Source of the DNA: Desertivirga xinjiangensis
GTDB taxonomy: Bacteria > Bacteroidota > Bacteroidia > Sphingobacteriales > Sphingobacteriaceae
Direction of reading: 5' to 3'
Length of the DNA: 64,000 nucleotides
Assembly (NCBI RefSeq): GCF_024436435.1
Contig: NZ_JAFMZP010000001.1
Span: forward strand, 744,001 to 808,000
The notes under the pieces were generated by a model. The model made no database searches, was not told the origin of the DNA, and saw only the letters and a program-made list of their open reading frames with translations. The first letter of the stretch is position 1, and every line of letters starts with the position of its first letter. Positions 1 to 9,277 of this stretch are shown piece after piece. A program made the position numbers and the translations under genes.

Positions 1-240
1 GAGGTCAGACAAAGTATGGGAAGTGAAATATATATCATCCATTGTGATATATAAAGCTTCCTTGTTAAAGCCGTATTGTTCTTTAAGGCGCTGCAACATC
101 AGCGTAGTCTTGCCGGTACCTCTCGCGCCCACAATGCCGATTAAACGGTCATTCCAGTCTATTAGCCGGCCCTGTTCCCGGATAATATCCATTGACTGAT
201 CCTGAATTACAATATTAGATTTAATTTGCAATGTCTCCAT
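1..240 (-). CDS. AAA ATPase, N-terminal part (runs off the window)
   Basis: The first 80 codons of a gene read leftward out of the window. The ATG lies at 238-240. The translation contains a Walker A P-loop, GARGTGKT, at about residues 38-45, followed by a hydrophobic strand and an acidic pair (MDD). This layout fits the AAA_14 / DUF4143 family of ATPases, which often carry a nuclease-like C-terminal domain and are abundant in Bacteroidota. The C-terminal domain lies outside the window, so the subfamily is inferred from the P-loop context and the short N-terminus alone. It is transcribed away from the lipocalin gene's terminator and so forms its own unit. Function in the cell is unknown. Confidence 0.7.
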   Translation of the reverse strand, partial: METLQIKSNIVIQDQSMDIIREQGRLIDWNDRLIGIVGARGTGKTTLMLQRLKEQYGFNKEALYITMDDIYFTSHTLSDL

Positions 241-257
241 TTTGCATTTATTTCGTG

Positions 258-265
258 CAAAAATA
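258..265 (-). promoter_or_regulatory. Possible -7 box of the AAA ATPase gene
   Basis: On the minus strand the bases read TATTTTTG, a full match to the Bacteroidota -7 consensus TAnnTTTG, 17 bases before the ATG. A TTTTG lies further upstream, but the spacing of about 24 bases is longer than the usual 19-21, so the -33 element is uncertain. The motif GTGCAAAATA is nearly repeated at 255-265 and 287-296 on the plus strand and could be an operator. Confidence 0.3.
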
Positions 266-372
266 CAGTAAAATTGAATTAAATAAGTGCAAAATAATGA
301 ATGCTTTATTTGAGCAAGTCCTTGCCCCTTGAACGTCTTTACCTCGCAGGCCTATACATTTTAAGCTTTTAA

Positions 373-410
373 ACAAGAACGGGCCCCTTATTCAGGCGCC
401 CGTTCTTTGT
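373..410 (-). terminator. Rho-independent terminator of the lipocalin-like gene
   Basis: An imperfect inverted repeat pairs GAACGGGC with GCCCGTTC around a short AT-rich loop, followed on the minus strand by CTTGTTTAAAA. It lies just after the stop codon of the minus-strand lipoprotein gene at 439. Confidence 0.65.
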
Positions 411-438
411 CATTATTATCTATAAATAATTTAATCAA

Positions 439-864
439 TTACTTTTCCATAACGTACTGATACACCTCTTTTATCTTATCATTACCCTCGGTATACTCAT
501 CACTTTCAGATATAACAAGTTTCGAAGAGGTTAGTTCTTCAATCGTATAAACATCCGTATCATCATCTTCAATAAGCGTTAATTTGTTCCCATCAACACG
601 GTAAGAATAAATTTCCGGATCAGATCCATCGTCATTCCAATCCACAGTACCGTTGCTTTTAAACTCTACATAAGCTCCAGCTTCATAAGAATACTCATCA
701 GTTTCGATTAACTGACCGTTCTTATACTCTTTCTCAACCTCTTTCTTAAGGTTCCACTTTCCAACGATTTTCGCACTGTTATTTTCATCGTCATCTTTTT
801 TGCAAGAAGAGAAAGCCACCGTCACGGCAACAAACATCAGAAATAGGAAATTCTGTTTTTTCAT
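439..864 (-). CDS. Lipocalin-like lipoprotein
   Basis: A 141-residue secreted lipoprotein. Residues 1-20 form a short signal peptide ending in a lipobox-like FSSC, with Cys at about 21 as the probable lipidation site, followed by an acidic linker. The mature part begins IVGKWNLKKE and continues as alternating beta strands (YVEFKSNGTV, KLTLIEDDDT, KLVISES). That is the pattern of the lipocalin-like proteins common in Bacteroidota, in which the GKW motif marks the first strand of the barrel. The cargo, if any, is unknown. The gene is monocistronic, with a terminator directly downstream and 177 bases of intergenic DNA upstream. An ATTG-N19-TAATTTTT sequence upstream is a possible weak promoter. 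Family assignment is good; the role is not known. Confidence 0.75.
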   Translation of the reverse strand: MKKQNFLFLMFVAVTVAFSSCKKDDDENNSAKIVGKWNLKKEVEKEYKNGQLIETDEYSYEAGAYVEFKSNGTVDWNDDGSDPEIYSYRVDGNKLTLIEDDDTDVYTIEELTSSKLVISESDEYTEGNDKIKEVYQYVMEK

Positions 865-1041
865 TGTGTTTTTTAGTTAAAAATTATCATTCTAAAACGA
901 AGGTGCAATGATACACCATTATTCCCGCTTTCTATATACCCACATTTCGGTATTTTCACGTCAATTCACGACAAAGTTCACCTCAAACAATCAACAGAAT
1001 TAGCACAACCAACAGAACAAACAGCACTAACATACCCCCGG

Positions 1042-2520
1042 TTAGGTGTATTCTTTTAAGAAAATAATGAATTCAGTTCCTTCACCGGGACTTGACAACA
1101 CTTCCACATAGCCGCCGTTCCTTTCAATCATTCTTTTGATCAGGCTTAAACCCAGACCGGTTCCCGAAGCCTGGTTAGTGAAGCGTTTAAAGGGATTGAA
1201 TAATTTGTCCATATTCTTTTTCAGGTCAATTCCTATCCCATTATCTTTGACACTCAATACTACGTATCCTTTCTCCTGACGCGTTTTAAACACTATCCGC
1301 AACTGTCTTTCTGCGCTCCGGTATTTTACCGCATTGCTCAACATATTGCTGATCAGGCTTTTTAAATGAGCTTCCAGGTAGATTATTTCTTCGCGACCCG
1401 AAAAGTCGTATACCACTTCTGCGTTTATTTCCTGCAGCAGATCTTCATATTGCTTCATTATAAAAAGCAGCTCGTCTTCAAACTTTAAGTGTTCAAGCTT
1501 ATCAGAGGGAACGCGTTTGGTATCGATAAGCACTATCAGCCCCTGTAGCAGAGCTTTCAGGTTATCAGATGACTGTCTGATCTTCTTAATAAACTCAAGT
1601 TGTTTTTCCTGGGGCATGCCCCCTTTTAAGATAAGTTCAGTTAACAGAGATATGGACGTGATCGGTGTTTTGAAATCGTGCGACACCACATTGATAAACT
1701 GCTCCATATCCTGGTTTGCAATTTCGAGCAGGTTTATCCGCTCGTGTAGTTTTTGTTCCGTCAGTCTCTTATCGGTGAGATCGTTAAGAAGCATAATGTT
1801 AAAGCGTTCCTTGTTTTCATCACTAAATGAGGTTACTTTAATATCCAGGAACCTGCCGTTGATCTCCACTGGTTCATACTGCCCGGGATTGGCTTTATCC
1901 TGGTTTACAGACAAAAACTCATGTAAATAATGTTTGTCCGAATGGGTTAAATGTTTCCCTAATACCTCTTTAGCACACGAGTTTAAACTTAGAATCACCT
2001 CATTTTCATCATAGATCACCGCACATACCGGCAATTTTTCAAAAAACACTTCAAGGTTCTTCACCGGAAAGTGGTTTACCTGGGTAGGTGCGGGCATGCT
2101 GATGTGCTGCTGGACACGGCTAAAACTTCTCCGTTGAGCAGTTTTTCGGGCCGCATTTTGCAATACAGCAATAACAGAATCGTCCGCCGAATAAGCTGTT
2201 ATGAGAACATTGGTGCCGATTCCCGGGCTAAACAAAATGGCTTGCTTTGCCTTTACCAGTTGTTCCGGAAAAGGTAGTATCACGATAGCTAATAACCTAT
2301 CATGGCGACTGATATTGTGTATTATTTTTACGGGGTTCACTGCCAGCGGTCCAATCAGGAGTAGGTCCGACTCTTTAAGCGTCTCAGTGTTAACACCAGA
2401 ATCTACAAACTCCACGAAATCCACTGCCTGGATAGCCGCTTTTTTAAATCTTGATTCCAGGCTGTCAATTAGTTCACCAAAGCCTATATAAGAAATTTTC
2501 AAATCTTTACAGTTAATCAC
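1042..2520 (-). CDS. PAS-domain sensor histidine kinase with receiver-like N-terminus
   Basis: A 492-residue soluble sensor kinase with no clear membrane segment. Residues 1-125 have the alternating strand/helix pattern of a response-regulator receiver, but no Asp stands where the phospho-acceptor is expected (the strand reads DLLLIGPLAV). Residues 155-255 form a PAS domain. The HisKA H-box VVSHDFKTP follows at about 279. The ATPase half shows the N box (NMLSNAVKY), G1 (DNGIGID), F box (FNPFKRF) and G2 (GTGLGLSLI), so the kinase core looks complete. It is the second gene of a two-gene minus-strand unit and its start overlaps the acyl-CoA dehydrogenase stop by 8 bases, which suggests translational coupling. 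No cognate response regulator is next to it, so the partner is unknown. Confidence 0.85.
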   Translation of the reverse strand: MINCKDLKISYIGFGELIDSLESRFKKAAIQAVDFVEFVDSGVNTETLKESDLLLIGPLAVNPVKIIHNISRHDRLLAIVILPFPEQLVKAKQAILFSPGIGTNVLITAYSADDSVIAVLQNAARKTAQRRSFSRVQQHISMPAPTQVNHFPVKNLEVFFEKLPVCAVIYDENEVILSLNSCAKEVLGKHLTHSDKHYLHEFLSVNQDKANPGQYEPVEINGRFLDIKVTSFSDENKERFNIMLLNDLTDKRLTEQKLHERINLLEIANQDMEQFINVVSHDFKTPITSISLLTELILKGGMPQEKQLEFIKKIRQSSDNLKALLQGLIVLIDTKRVPSDKLEHLKFEDELLFIMKQYEDLLQEINAEVVYDFSGREEIIYLEAHLKSLISNMLSNAVKYRSAERQLRIVFKTRQEKGYVVLSVKDNGIGIDLKKNMDKLFNPFKRFTNQASGTGLGLSLIKRMIERNGGYVEVLSSPGEGTEFIIFLKEYT

Positions 2521-3667
2521 CCAAAATGGGTTGTTCCAATAAAGCTCTTCCTATCCAGGTGTTAAGCAGATCTGTGGTGGGAGACATCACATGGGCAGCG
2601 CGAGCATCTCTTAAAAGCATTCCTAAATAGGAATTGTTTTGAAAACCTATCCCCCCGGCCAAAGTCATTACTTCGTTCACCACTTCCACTACGCAGTCGG
2701 CAACGTCGGCCTTTGCACTCATAATAGCAAGCAAGGCATCAGCGTCGCCGTTATCACCAGCTACAGCGGCATGATATACTAAGCGACGGGTACGCTCCAC
2801 TTTTGTGTAAATAGTACCCAAACGGTGCTGAACGATGGAAACAGAGGAAAGATTTGTTCCATTGTAGGAGTAAGAACGGCGGGATAAAATGCGGATCACT
2901 TCTTTTAGTGCGGCTTCGGCTATACCCAGATAGGTGCCCGACATGCCAATTAGAAAATATGGTGCCACCACGTTAAATACATACCAAAGCTGGTCGCCTG
3001 GCTCTCCCAGTATGCTCTTTCCAGCTATATGAACATCGTTTAAAAGCAGGCTTCTTGATGAGTTACCGCGCATGCCTAAGCCATCCCATTCTCTTCCCCA
3101 GTCCATACCAGGCTTATCAGCATCTAATACAACACAGGAAAATTGATCCGGATCGGCATCATGGCTGGCACCCATGGTGGAAACCACGTACGAATCGGCA
3201 TGGCTGCCATTAGTAACGAATGTTTTTGATCCGTTAATTATAAACTCGTCTTTTGTAACCGCAATCAGCGAGGTCTGGGGAAAGTAAAAATGAGCACCGG
3301 TGCCCGTTTCACTTAAAGCCAGCGAAGTAATATGTTTACCCTGGGCAATAGGTTCCAGATAACTCTCTTTTTGCCACGCGGTGGCTTTTGCTGCGATCAC
3401 AGCGGAGCCAACACAATGCATTCCAAAACACAATCCTGCAGAAGAATAGGCTTTTCCCAGCTCCTCTGAAAGCCGGGCCAGAGCATATAAACCATGGCCA
3501 TGGCCACCGCATGATTTGGGAACAACCAGGCCCGTTAGCTTGCTTTCTTTAAGAGCCTGCATAGTTTCTGCCAGCCAAAGGCCTTCTTTATCAGCCCTGG
3601 GAGCTTCCCGCACCACAACTTCGTTTGCTATCGTTGTTGCCTTTATTAAGAGTTGTTCAACAGTCAT
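2513..3667 (-). CDS. Acyl-CoA dehydrogenase family protein
   Basis: A 384-residue flavoprotein of the acyl-CoA dehydrogenase superfamily. The start was placed at 3667 (MTVEQLL), because the 50 codons upstream in the longer frame are low in family character and cover the divergent promoter region. An N-terminal helical domain is followed by the FAD/substrate middle domain (LALSETGTG, then the strand FIINGSKTFVTNGSHADSYV) and a C-terminal helical bundle with a typical end (LAGGIGFQNNSYLGMLLRDARA). The usual TEPxAGSD motif is altered to SETGTGAH, as in a divergent Bacteroidota branch. The expected reaction is alpha,beta-dehydrogenation of an acyl-CoA with transfer to an electron carrier. The substrate cannot be read from the sequence. 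It is transcribed first, with the histidine kinase overlapping its end. Confidence 0.85.
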   Translation of the reverse strand: MTVEQLLIKATTIANEVVVREAPRADKEGLWLAETMQALKESKLTGLVVPKSCGGHGHGLYALARLSEELGKAYSSAGLCFGMHCVGSAVIAAKATAWQKESYLEPIAQGKHITSLALSETGTGAHFYFPQTSLIAVTKDEFIINGSKTFVTNGSHADSYVVSTMGASHDADPDQFSCVVLDADKPGMDWGREWDGLGMRGNSSRSLLLNDVHIAGKSILGEPGDQLWYVFNVVAPYFLIGMSGTYLGIAEAALKEVIRILSRRSYSYNGTNLSSVSIVQHRLGTIYTKVERTRRLVYHAAVAGDNGDADALLAIMSAKADVADCVVEVVNEVMTLAGGIGFQNNSYLGMLLRDARAAHVMSPTTDLLNTWIGRALLEQPILGD

Positions 3668-3777
3668 ACTATAAGAATACGAAAAACGGGATGAATGTTT
3701 AACAAGCACAGCGGATGAGTAATGTGATATCTCTAGAGTGTGCCAATCCCCCGCAGTCAAAATTATTCTTTCAATTT

Positions 3778-3808
3778 TTTGTTTTAAGTAACATATTAAA
3801 TACATTTG
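3778..3808 (+). promoter_or_regulatory. Promoter of the ECF sigma gene (TTTG-N19-TACATTTG)
   Basis: TTTG at 3778-3781 and TACATTTG at 3801-3808 are separated by exactly 19 bases. This matches the primary-sigma promoter of Bacteroidota (TTTG and TAnnTTTG). The implied start of transcription is near 3815, about 25 bases ahead of the ATG at 3841. Confidence 0.65.
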
Positions 3809-3840
3809 GGCAGCCACATGCCCTAACTAACCATTTATTG

Positions 3841-4428
3841 ATGTATTCAAAAACATTTAAACCGGATGTTGATATTATTCTGCGTTTAAAGAACGGCGAT
3901 GAATCTGCGTTCCGGTTCGTGTATGAACAGTGTTATCCCGGGCTGTATGGTTTTGCATATTCCTTTTTAAAAGAAAAGCAGCTATGCGAAGAAGTGCTGC
4001 AGGAAACTTTTGTGGCGCTTTGGATGCAAAAGGATTCGCTTGATACAGCAAAGGCTATCGAACCTTTTTTATTTACGGTATGCCGTCGCAGGATACTTGA
4101 TCATTTCCGGAAGATGACGAGTACGACAGCGTTAAAAAAGCAATTAATGTCCAGGATGTCGGAACTGGCTAATGATACCGAGGAAGCTGTGCTGTATCAT
4201 GACGCTTTACAGATCACCAATGCAGCCATTGAACGTTTGCCGCCTCAGCAACAGTTGGTGTTTAAATTAAGCCGCGTCGAAGGACTTTCATTTGATGAAA
4301 TAGCCGACAGGCTTAACTTATCGCGAAATACCGTTAAAAATCACCTGGTGGCCGCCTTGAAAAATCTGCGACTGCAACTAAATGAGCATGGATTGCTATG
4401 CATGTGGCTCTTGATCATCACCCGCTGA
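3841..4428 (+). CDS. ECF RNA polymerase sigma factor (FecI/RpoE-like)
   Basis: A 195-residue extracytoplasmic-function sigma factor. The start at 3841 was chosen over the in-frame 3715 because family homology begins with the DVDIILRLKNGDESAF segment and a good promoter lies between the two. Region 2 is recognisable from the paired aromatic helix (YPGLYGFAYSFL and FLFTVCRRRILDHFRK). Region 4 carries the helix-turn-helix LPPQQQLVFKLSRVEGLSFDEIADRL followed by SRNTVKNHL, here given in part only as family evidence. It should direct transcription of the downstream susC/susD unit once released by the FecR anti-sigma factor, which follows 75 bases later. This sigma/anti-sigma/STN-SusC order is the classic trans-envelope switch of Bacteroidota glycan loci. 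Confidence 0.93.
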   Translation: MYSKTFKPDVDIILRLKNGDESAFRFVYEQCYPGLYGFAYSFLKEKQLCEEVLQETFVALWMQKDSLDTAKAIEPFLFTVCRRRILDHFRKMTSTTALKKQLMSRMSELANDTEEAVLYHDALQITNAAIERLPPQQQLVFKLSRVEGLSFDEIADRLNLSRNTVKNHLVAALKNLRLQLNEHGLLCMWLLIITR

Positions 4429-4503
4429 TCAATAATTAAAAAAAAATTCAAGAGCACTAGTCCTTGTTAGCGGCACACGCGAATTCCCTATATAAAGCCG
4501 ATC

Positions 4504-5688
4504 ATGGACCGACAGCGAATAACCTTCCTTCTTAACAGATATTTACAGAACCGTATAACTTCGGATGAACTGGACGAGCTATCATACTACATGCATGATG
4601 TGTCTGCCGAACCGGACTTATTGGATCTTATTGAAGAAGCCGGACTGGCTATACCTCCTGCAGTAAGGCCTGCTGAAGAAAAGGATCGCTTATATGATCA
4701 GATCATCAATGCTGGCGGTATACATTCTTCAGATTTACAACGGGGGCGAGTAATTAGGCCCCCGTTCCTGAAATATGCTGCTGCAGCTGTCATCATACTT
4801 GGCCTGGGACTTTCTTTTTACCTCAGCAAAGACGCACCCCTTAAAAACGCAAAAAACACTATCGCCGTTGACACCAAAGGCGATAAGATAGATATGGGAA
4901 GCAACAGGGCGATCCTGGTATTGGCTAACGGTTCACGCGTACTGCTGGATAAGGATTCTTCGGGCACTATAGCCCGTCAGGGCGATTATAGCATCACGCA
5001 GGAAGCTGGTGCTTTGTACTATCAGGATACACCCGCGCAGTCGCCGGAAGCCATCGTTTATAATACCATCGCTACACCCAAAGGCTCCAATTACCAGGTA
5101 GTGCTGGCAGATGGTACCAGGGTGTGGTTAAACACCAATTCATCTCTTACCTACCCGGTTGCCTTTACCGGTGCTGTAAGAGAAGTGCAAGTAACCGGTG
5201 AGGCTTATTTTGAGGTCGCCAGGAATGAGAAAAAACCTTTTATCGTGAGCACTGCCCTGAGCAAGGTACAAGTATTAGGTACCCACTTCAACATCAGCGC
5301 GTACCCGCAGGCAAAAGCCATCACAACTTTGCTGGAAGGATCCGTCAAAGTATCGGCAGCAGCGCGCGAGGTGGTCATCAGGCCCGACCAGGAGGCTACC
5401 GTAATTAGTGACGGCAAGGGAATCTTTGTACAGGATGTAGACGCTGCCGACGCTATAGCCTGGCGTAACGGGTATTTCCTGTTTCGCGACCAAAACATAA
5501 AGGAGGTGATGGAAACTATTGCACAATGGTATGATATCGAGGTCGAGTACCAGGGGGATATGGCCGACAAAAAAATCGGCGGAACCATAGCGCGCTTTAA
5601 AAATATCGGGAAACTTCTGAAAACCATAGAACTTACAGGTGTCGTACATTTTAAGATCGAAGGAAGGAGGGTGATCGTTATGGAGTAA
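4504..5688 (+). CDS. FecR-family anti-sigma factor
   Basis: A 394-residue inner-membrane regulator. The N-terminal 85 residues form the cytoplasmic sigma-binding part. One membrane span lies at about residues 89-107 (YAAAAVIILGLGL), and the rest is periplasmic. The FecR domain is clear (YNTIATPKGSNYQVVLADGT, WLNTNSSLTYP, VTGEAYFEVAR, VLGTHFNI, LLEGSVKV). A C-terminal DUF4974-type module follows (FLFRDQNIKEVMETIAQWYDIEVEY). Its periplasmic face should sense the STN domain of the SusC protein encoded next, and release the ECF sigma factor when substrate is bound. The 75-base gap to the sigma gene and the 113-base gap to susC are typical. Confidence 0.93.
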   Translation: MDRQRITFLLNRYLQNRITSDELDELSYYMHDVSAEPDLLDLIEEAGLAIPPAVRPAEEKDRLYDQIINAGGIHSSDLQRGRVIRPPFLKYAAAAVIILGLGLSFYLSKDAPLKNAKNTIAVDTKGDKIDMGSNRAILVLANGSRVLLDKDSSGTIARQGDYSITQEAGALYYQDTPAQSPEAIVYNTIATPKGSNYQVVLADGTRVWLNTNSSLTYPVAFTGAVREVQVTGEAYFEVARNEKKPFIVSTALSKVQVLGTHFNISAYPQAKAITTLLEGSVKVSAAAREVVIRPDQEATVISDGKGIFVQDVDAADAIAWRNGYFLFRDQNIKEVMETIAQWYDIEVEYQGDMADKKIGGTIARFKNIGKLLKTIELTGVVHFKIEGRRVIVME

Positions 5689-5708
5689 GATTTATCTAAA
5701 ATAAAAAA

Positions 5709-5732
5709 TCAGGAGTGTTCGAGCACCCCTGA
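5709..5732 (+). terminator. Hairpin between the fecR-like gene and susC
   Basis: TCAGGAGTG and CACCCCTGA form a 9-base stem with one mismatch around a TTCGAG loop. An A-rich tract precedes it, but no T-run follows on the plus strand, so it may attenuate rather than end transcription between the regulator and susC. Confidence 0.35.
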
Positions 5733-5801
5733 TCTGCATTAGCTCAGAGTTAATCAGGCAAATATCTGTTGTAGACCACAATTAACCATAAAACTATACA
5801 A

Positions 5802-8800
5802 ATGTATAAAATATTCAATGCAATTTATTGCAGGTGGAGAACCTGTGTCCCTAAATTTCTGCTCGTAATGAAGCTTTCCCTCGTGTTGTTATTGGATACC
5901 TTTATGCAAGTCAGTGCTGCAACCTATGCTCAAAAACTAAATTTATCCTTCAACGAGGTCTCCCTGGAAAAGGCGTTCAAAATAATCAGGAAGCAAAGCG
6001 GTTTTAATATTCTGTACAACCCGGAAATGATCGCCGGCGCCAAAAAAGTAAACGCTGTGATTAAGGATGGCTCCATAGAGGAGGTGATGACGAATATACT
6101 ACGCCGGCAGGCGCTGGATTACACTATCGTTGAGAACAATATCATCATCGTAAGGAAAGCAAAATCTTTGTCTTCAAAACCAGGCGCAGCTGCCATTACT
6201 ATAACCGGTAAGGTCAGCGATGAAAAAGGTCAGCCATTGCCCGGCGTTACTGTCAGGATCAAAAATATGCAGACAGCGGTTGTGAGCAACAACCATGGTA
6301 TCTACCAAATCAATGTGCCCGACGAAAACACAGTCCTGGTGTTCACTTTCATGGGTTTTGTAAGCCAGGAAAGGCTGGTGGGCAGTAACACCGAGATCAA
6401 TGTCAGCCTGGCGCCGGAAATCAGCAAACTTTCTGAAGTGGTGGTGATCGGCTACGGTACCGTAAACAGGCGTGATCTTACCGGCGCTGTTTCCAGTATT
6501 AAATCAGAGGAGATAGCCAGAAGCAAGGTGACCTCTTTCCAGGAAGCAATACAGGGCAAACTAGCCGGTGTGCAGATTTCCTCGGTATCGGGTGAACCGG
6601 GAGCTGCTTTGAACATCTCCATCAGAGGCGCCAATTCAATCTATGGCGGCACCAGCCCGCTTTTTGTGATCGACGGCATACCTTATGTTGCCGGTGATAA
6701 TGCGGTTGGTACTGCAAGTGTTGGGGTAAAAACGCAGGCTAATCCTCTGGCGAGCATCAATCCTAATGATATTGAGTCTATCGATGTGCTGAAGGATGCT
6801 TCCTCGACAGCTATATACGGATCCCGCGGCGCCAACGGTGTGATCATTGTCACTACCAAGAGCGGCAAAGCAGGTGCACCAAAACTTGACTATGAAGGTT
6901 TTTCCAGTTTCTCAAACATCACCAAAAAACTCGGTGTGCTTAGTGCCGACGAGTACATCGACTATCGCCGGGTAGTTGGACCCAATACTATATTCTTTTA
7001 TAATGATACGAACAAAGACGGTTTATACGATGAGATGGACCAACCAGTCGACCTCAATACTTACCAGAAGCACGACTGGCAGGATGAAACATTAAAGACG
7101 GGTATTTCGCATAACCATAATATTTCACTGAACGGCAAAAAGGATAGAACATCATACGCAGCGGGCTTGGGTTACCTGGACCAGGGCGCGATCGTCAGGA
7201 ATAACGCCTTTAAACGATATACCGGAAGGTTACGGTTAGACCAGGACTTCAGCGATCGTTTGAAAGTAGGACTGAACCTGAATACCACCACTACCGGCGC
7301 ATCGGGTGCAAGCCAGAGCGGAGGCGGTAGCGACCTGTTTAACGGCGTGGTACAAAACCTGATCATTTCGAAACCGGTAGAGTTTTACGACCCGGTGTTC
7401 GACAGAGGCGGTGCTTACATATCCCCGGTAACCATGATCGACAATGCCTATAAAGAAAATACAACGGTACAGGATAACATTAGCGCGTACCTTAACTATA
7501 GATTTATTCCGGGTCTGACGTTGAACATCTCAGGCGGCGGCATACTCACCACATCCAAAACTAAAGAGTTTTATGGTAAAAAGACAAGCTGGGGAGTAGG
7601 GGATAACGGATTGGGCATTATCCAGGACCAAAAAGCCACAACACTCTTTAACACCAATCAACTGACTTACGAAAAGTGGATCAACCAAAACCATTACCTG
7701 AATGTGATGGTCGCCAGTGAAATCAATCAAAATACCTACGAATGGTTCTCCGTTCAGAAATCCAACTTTATGGATGAGTCTACCGGTATTGATGATATCT
7801 CCAAAGGTACCACCGCAAAAGGTTCCGGTTCCTTCCGCGACGTGAACCGCCGCTTGTCCTATTTCGGCAGGTTGAATTATACGCTTTTGACCAGGCACCT
7901 GTTCACCGCAACATTCCGTGCAGACGGCTCCGACAAGTTTGGTAAGGAAAACAGGTTTGGCTACTTCCCTTCATTTGCTTATGCCTGGCTGGCTTCAGAA
8001 GAAAAGTTCCTGAAAGGCAATGATTTTCTGAGTAAGCTGAAACTGAGACTGACTTATGGACAAACCGGTAATGAACGCATCGAGTCGTTCCGTTACCTGG
8101 CACGTCTTGAAAATTCCTTTTATAACGGGGAGCTTGGACTGGCGCCAGGTTCAAGTCAGAACCGGGAACTTAAGTGGGAAAACACTACGCAATACAATGC
8201 GGGCCTTGATATCGGCTTATTTAAAAACCGCGTAGAGTTAACCCTCGATTACTACAGCAAGCGTACAAATGATATGTTGCTGCCGGCTTATGTCCCCGGA
8301 AGAACTGGTTATAATACACAATGGCAGAATTTGGGCCGGGTGGATAATAAAGGTCTGGAACTACAGATTTCTACCAGGAACATACAAACCAAAGATTTTG
8401 ACTGGCAGACTAACTTTAATATCAGTGGCAACCGTAACAAGGTTCGCGATATCGGCAACATCGGTTTTATACCGATCACTATGAGCAGCGGCTGGATACA
8501 GGATGTGGGCAGGGTAACCGTAGGTCAGCCGATAGGAACAGCCTATGGTTATGAGTTCGACGGCGTGTACCAGCTGGATGAGTTTACCTGGCAGAACAAC
8601 AGTGATGCAAACATTCCGCATGACCAGCGCCTGTATGATATCAAAGAAGGCGTTGTAAAAGTTGCAGGTGTGAATGTAGCGCCGGGCTCGTTCAAATTCA
8701 AAGATCTGAACGGCGACGGCATTATAGATCTCGATAATGACAGGACAACCATCAGCCAGAGCGCGCCGAAGTTCTTTGGGGGCTTCAACAATACCTTCCG

Positions 8801-9266
8801 CTATAAAAATTTCGATCTGAATGTGTTTTTTGAAGGATCCTACGGTGCAGAGATATTCAACGCGTCAAGATACCAGCTGGAAGGCGGCGTGCTGCACACG
8901 TACATGAACATCAGCAAAGACTTCTTCCACAACCGCTGGTCGCCAACAAATCCTACCAACACTTACGGGGATTTTGGCAGCTTCAACAAAACAGCCACGC
9001 TCGCCTCAAGCTATTATGTCGAAGACGCTTCGTACCTGCGCCTCAAAAACGTATTGCTGGCTTACCGTATACCCGACCGGCTGGCCAAAACCATCGGGGT
9101 AGGCAGCGCCCGCGTTTATGTGAGCGGATCAAACCTGATCACCTGGACAAACTATACCGGTTTTGATCCCGAAATACAGTCGGAAAATGCTTTGCTGCCC
9201 GGCTTTGACAGGCTTTCTTATCCCCGCGCCAAAGTGTATACTATCGGTTTAAATGTTGGTTTCTAA
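5802..9266 (+). CDS. susC: SusC/RagA-type TonB-dependent receptor with STN domain
   Basis: A 1154-residue outer-membrane transporter. A long N-terminus with a signal peptide ends near SAATYAQ (about residue 44). An STN domain follows (residues 45-125, LSFNEVSLEKAFKIIRKQSG), which is the part that signals to FecR. Next come a carboxypeptidase-like regulatory domain (about 133-215, ITGKVSDEKGQPLPGVTV), the link VVVIGYGTVNRRDLTGA, a TonB plug (to about 350, IDVLKDASSTAIYGSRGANG) and the 22-strand barrel, ending in YTIGLNVGF with the terminal Phe needed for outer-membrane assembly. It imports oligosaccharides captured by the SusD lipoprotein, whose gene starts 11 bases downstream. Linked enzymes point to a rhamnose-containing glycan. 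Confidence 0.96.
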   Translation: MYKIFNAIYCRWRTCVPKFLLVMKLSLVLLLDTFMQVSAATYAQKLNLSFNEVSLEKAFKIIRKQSGFNILYNPEMIAGAKKVNAVIKDGSIEEVMTNILRRQALDYTIVENNIIIVRKAKSLSSKPGAAAITITGKVSDEKGQPLPGVTVRIKNMQTAVVSNNHGIYQINVPDENTVLVFTFMGFVSQERLVGSNTEINVSLAPEISKLSEVVVIGYGTVNRRDLTGAVSSIKSEEIARSKVTSFQEAIQGKLAGVQISSVSGEPGAALNISIRGANSIYGGTSPLFVIDGIPYVAGDNAVGTASVGVKTQANPLASINPNDIESIDVLKDASSTAIYGSRGANGVIIVTTKSGKAGAPKLDYEGFSSFSNITKKLGVLSADEYIDYRRVVGPNTIFFYNDTNKDGLYDEMDQPVDLNTYQKHDWQDETLKTGISHNHNISLNGKKDRTSYAAGLGYLDQGAIVRNNAFKRYTGRLRLDQDFSDRLKVGLNLNTTTTGASGASQSGGGSDLFNGVVQNLIISKPVEFYDPVFDRGGAYISPVTMIDNAYKENTTVQDNISAYLNYRFIPGLTLNISGGGILTTSKTKEFYGKKTSWGVGDNGLGIIQDQKATTLFNTNQLTYEKWINQNHYLNVMVASEINQNTYEWFSVQKSNFMDESTGIDDISKGTTAKGSGSFRDVNRRLSYFGRLNYTLLTRHLFTATFRADGSDKFGKENRFGYFPSFAYAWLASEEKFLKGNDFLSKLKLRLTYGQTGNERIESFRYLARLENSFYNGELGLAPGSSQNRELKWENTTQYNAGLDIGLFKNRVELTLDYYSKRTNDMLLPAYVPGRTGYNTQWQNLGRVDNKGLELQISTRNIQTKDFDWQTNFNISGNRNKVRDIGNIGFIPITMSSGWIQDVGRVTVGQPIGTAYGYEFDGVYQLDEFTWQNNSDANIPHDQRLYDIKEGVVKVAGVNVAPGSFKFKDLNGDGIIDLDNDRTTISQSAPKFFGGFNNTFRYKNFDLNVFFEGSYGAEIFNASRYQLEGGVLHTYMNISKDFFHNRWSPTNPTNTYGDFGSFNKTATLASSYYVEDASYLRLKNVLLAYRIPDRLAKTIGVGSARVYVSGSNLITWTNYTGFDPEIQSENALLPGFDRLSYPRAKVYTIGLNVGF

Positions 9267-9277
9267 TTTAACACATC

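Noticed and set aside
3668-3817. Longer N-terminus for the acyl-CoA dehydrogenase
   Set aside because: The added 50 residues are unlike the family and overlap the divergent promoter region.
3715-3840. Longer N-terminus for the sigma factor
   Set aside because: It would cover the promoter, and family similarity begins at the ATG at 3841.
5205-5627. Two minus-strand open frames inside the fecR-like gene
   Set aside because: Shadows of a clearly real plus-strand gene.
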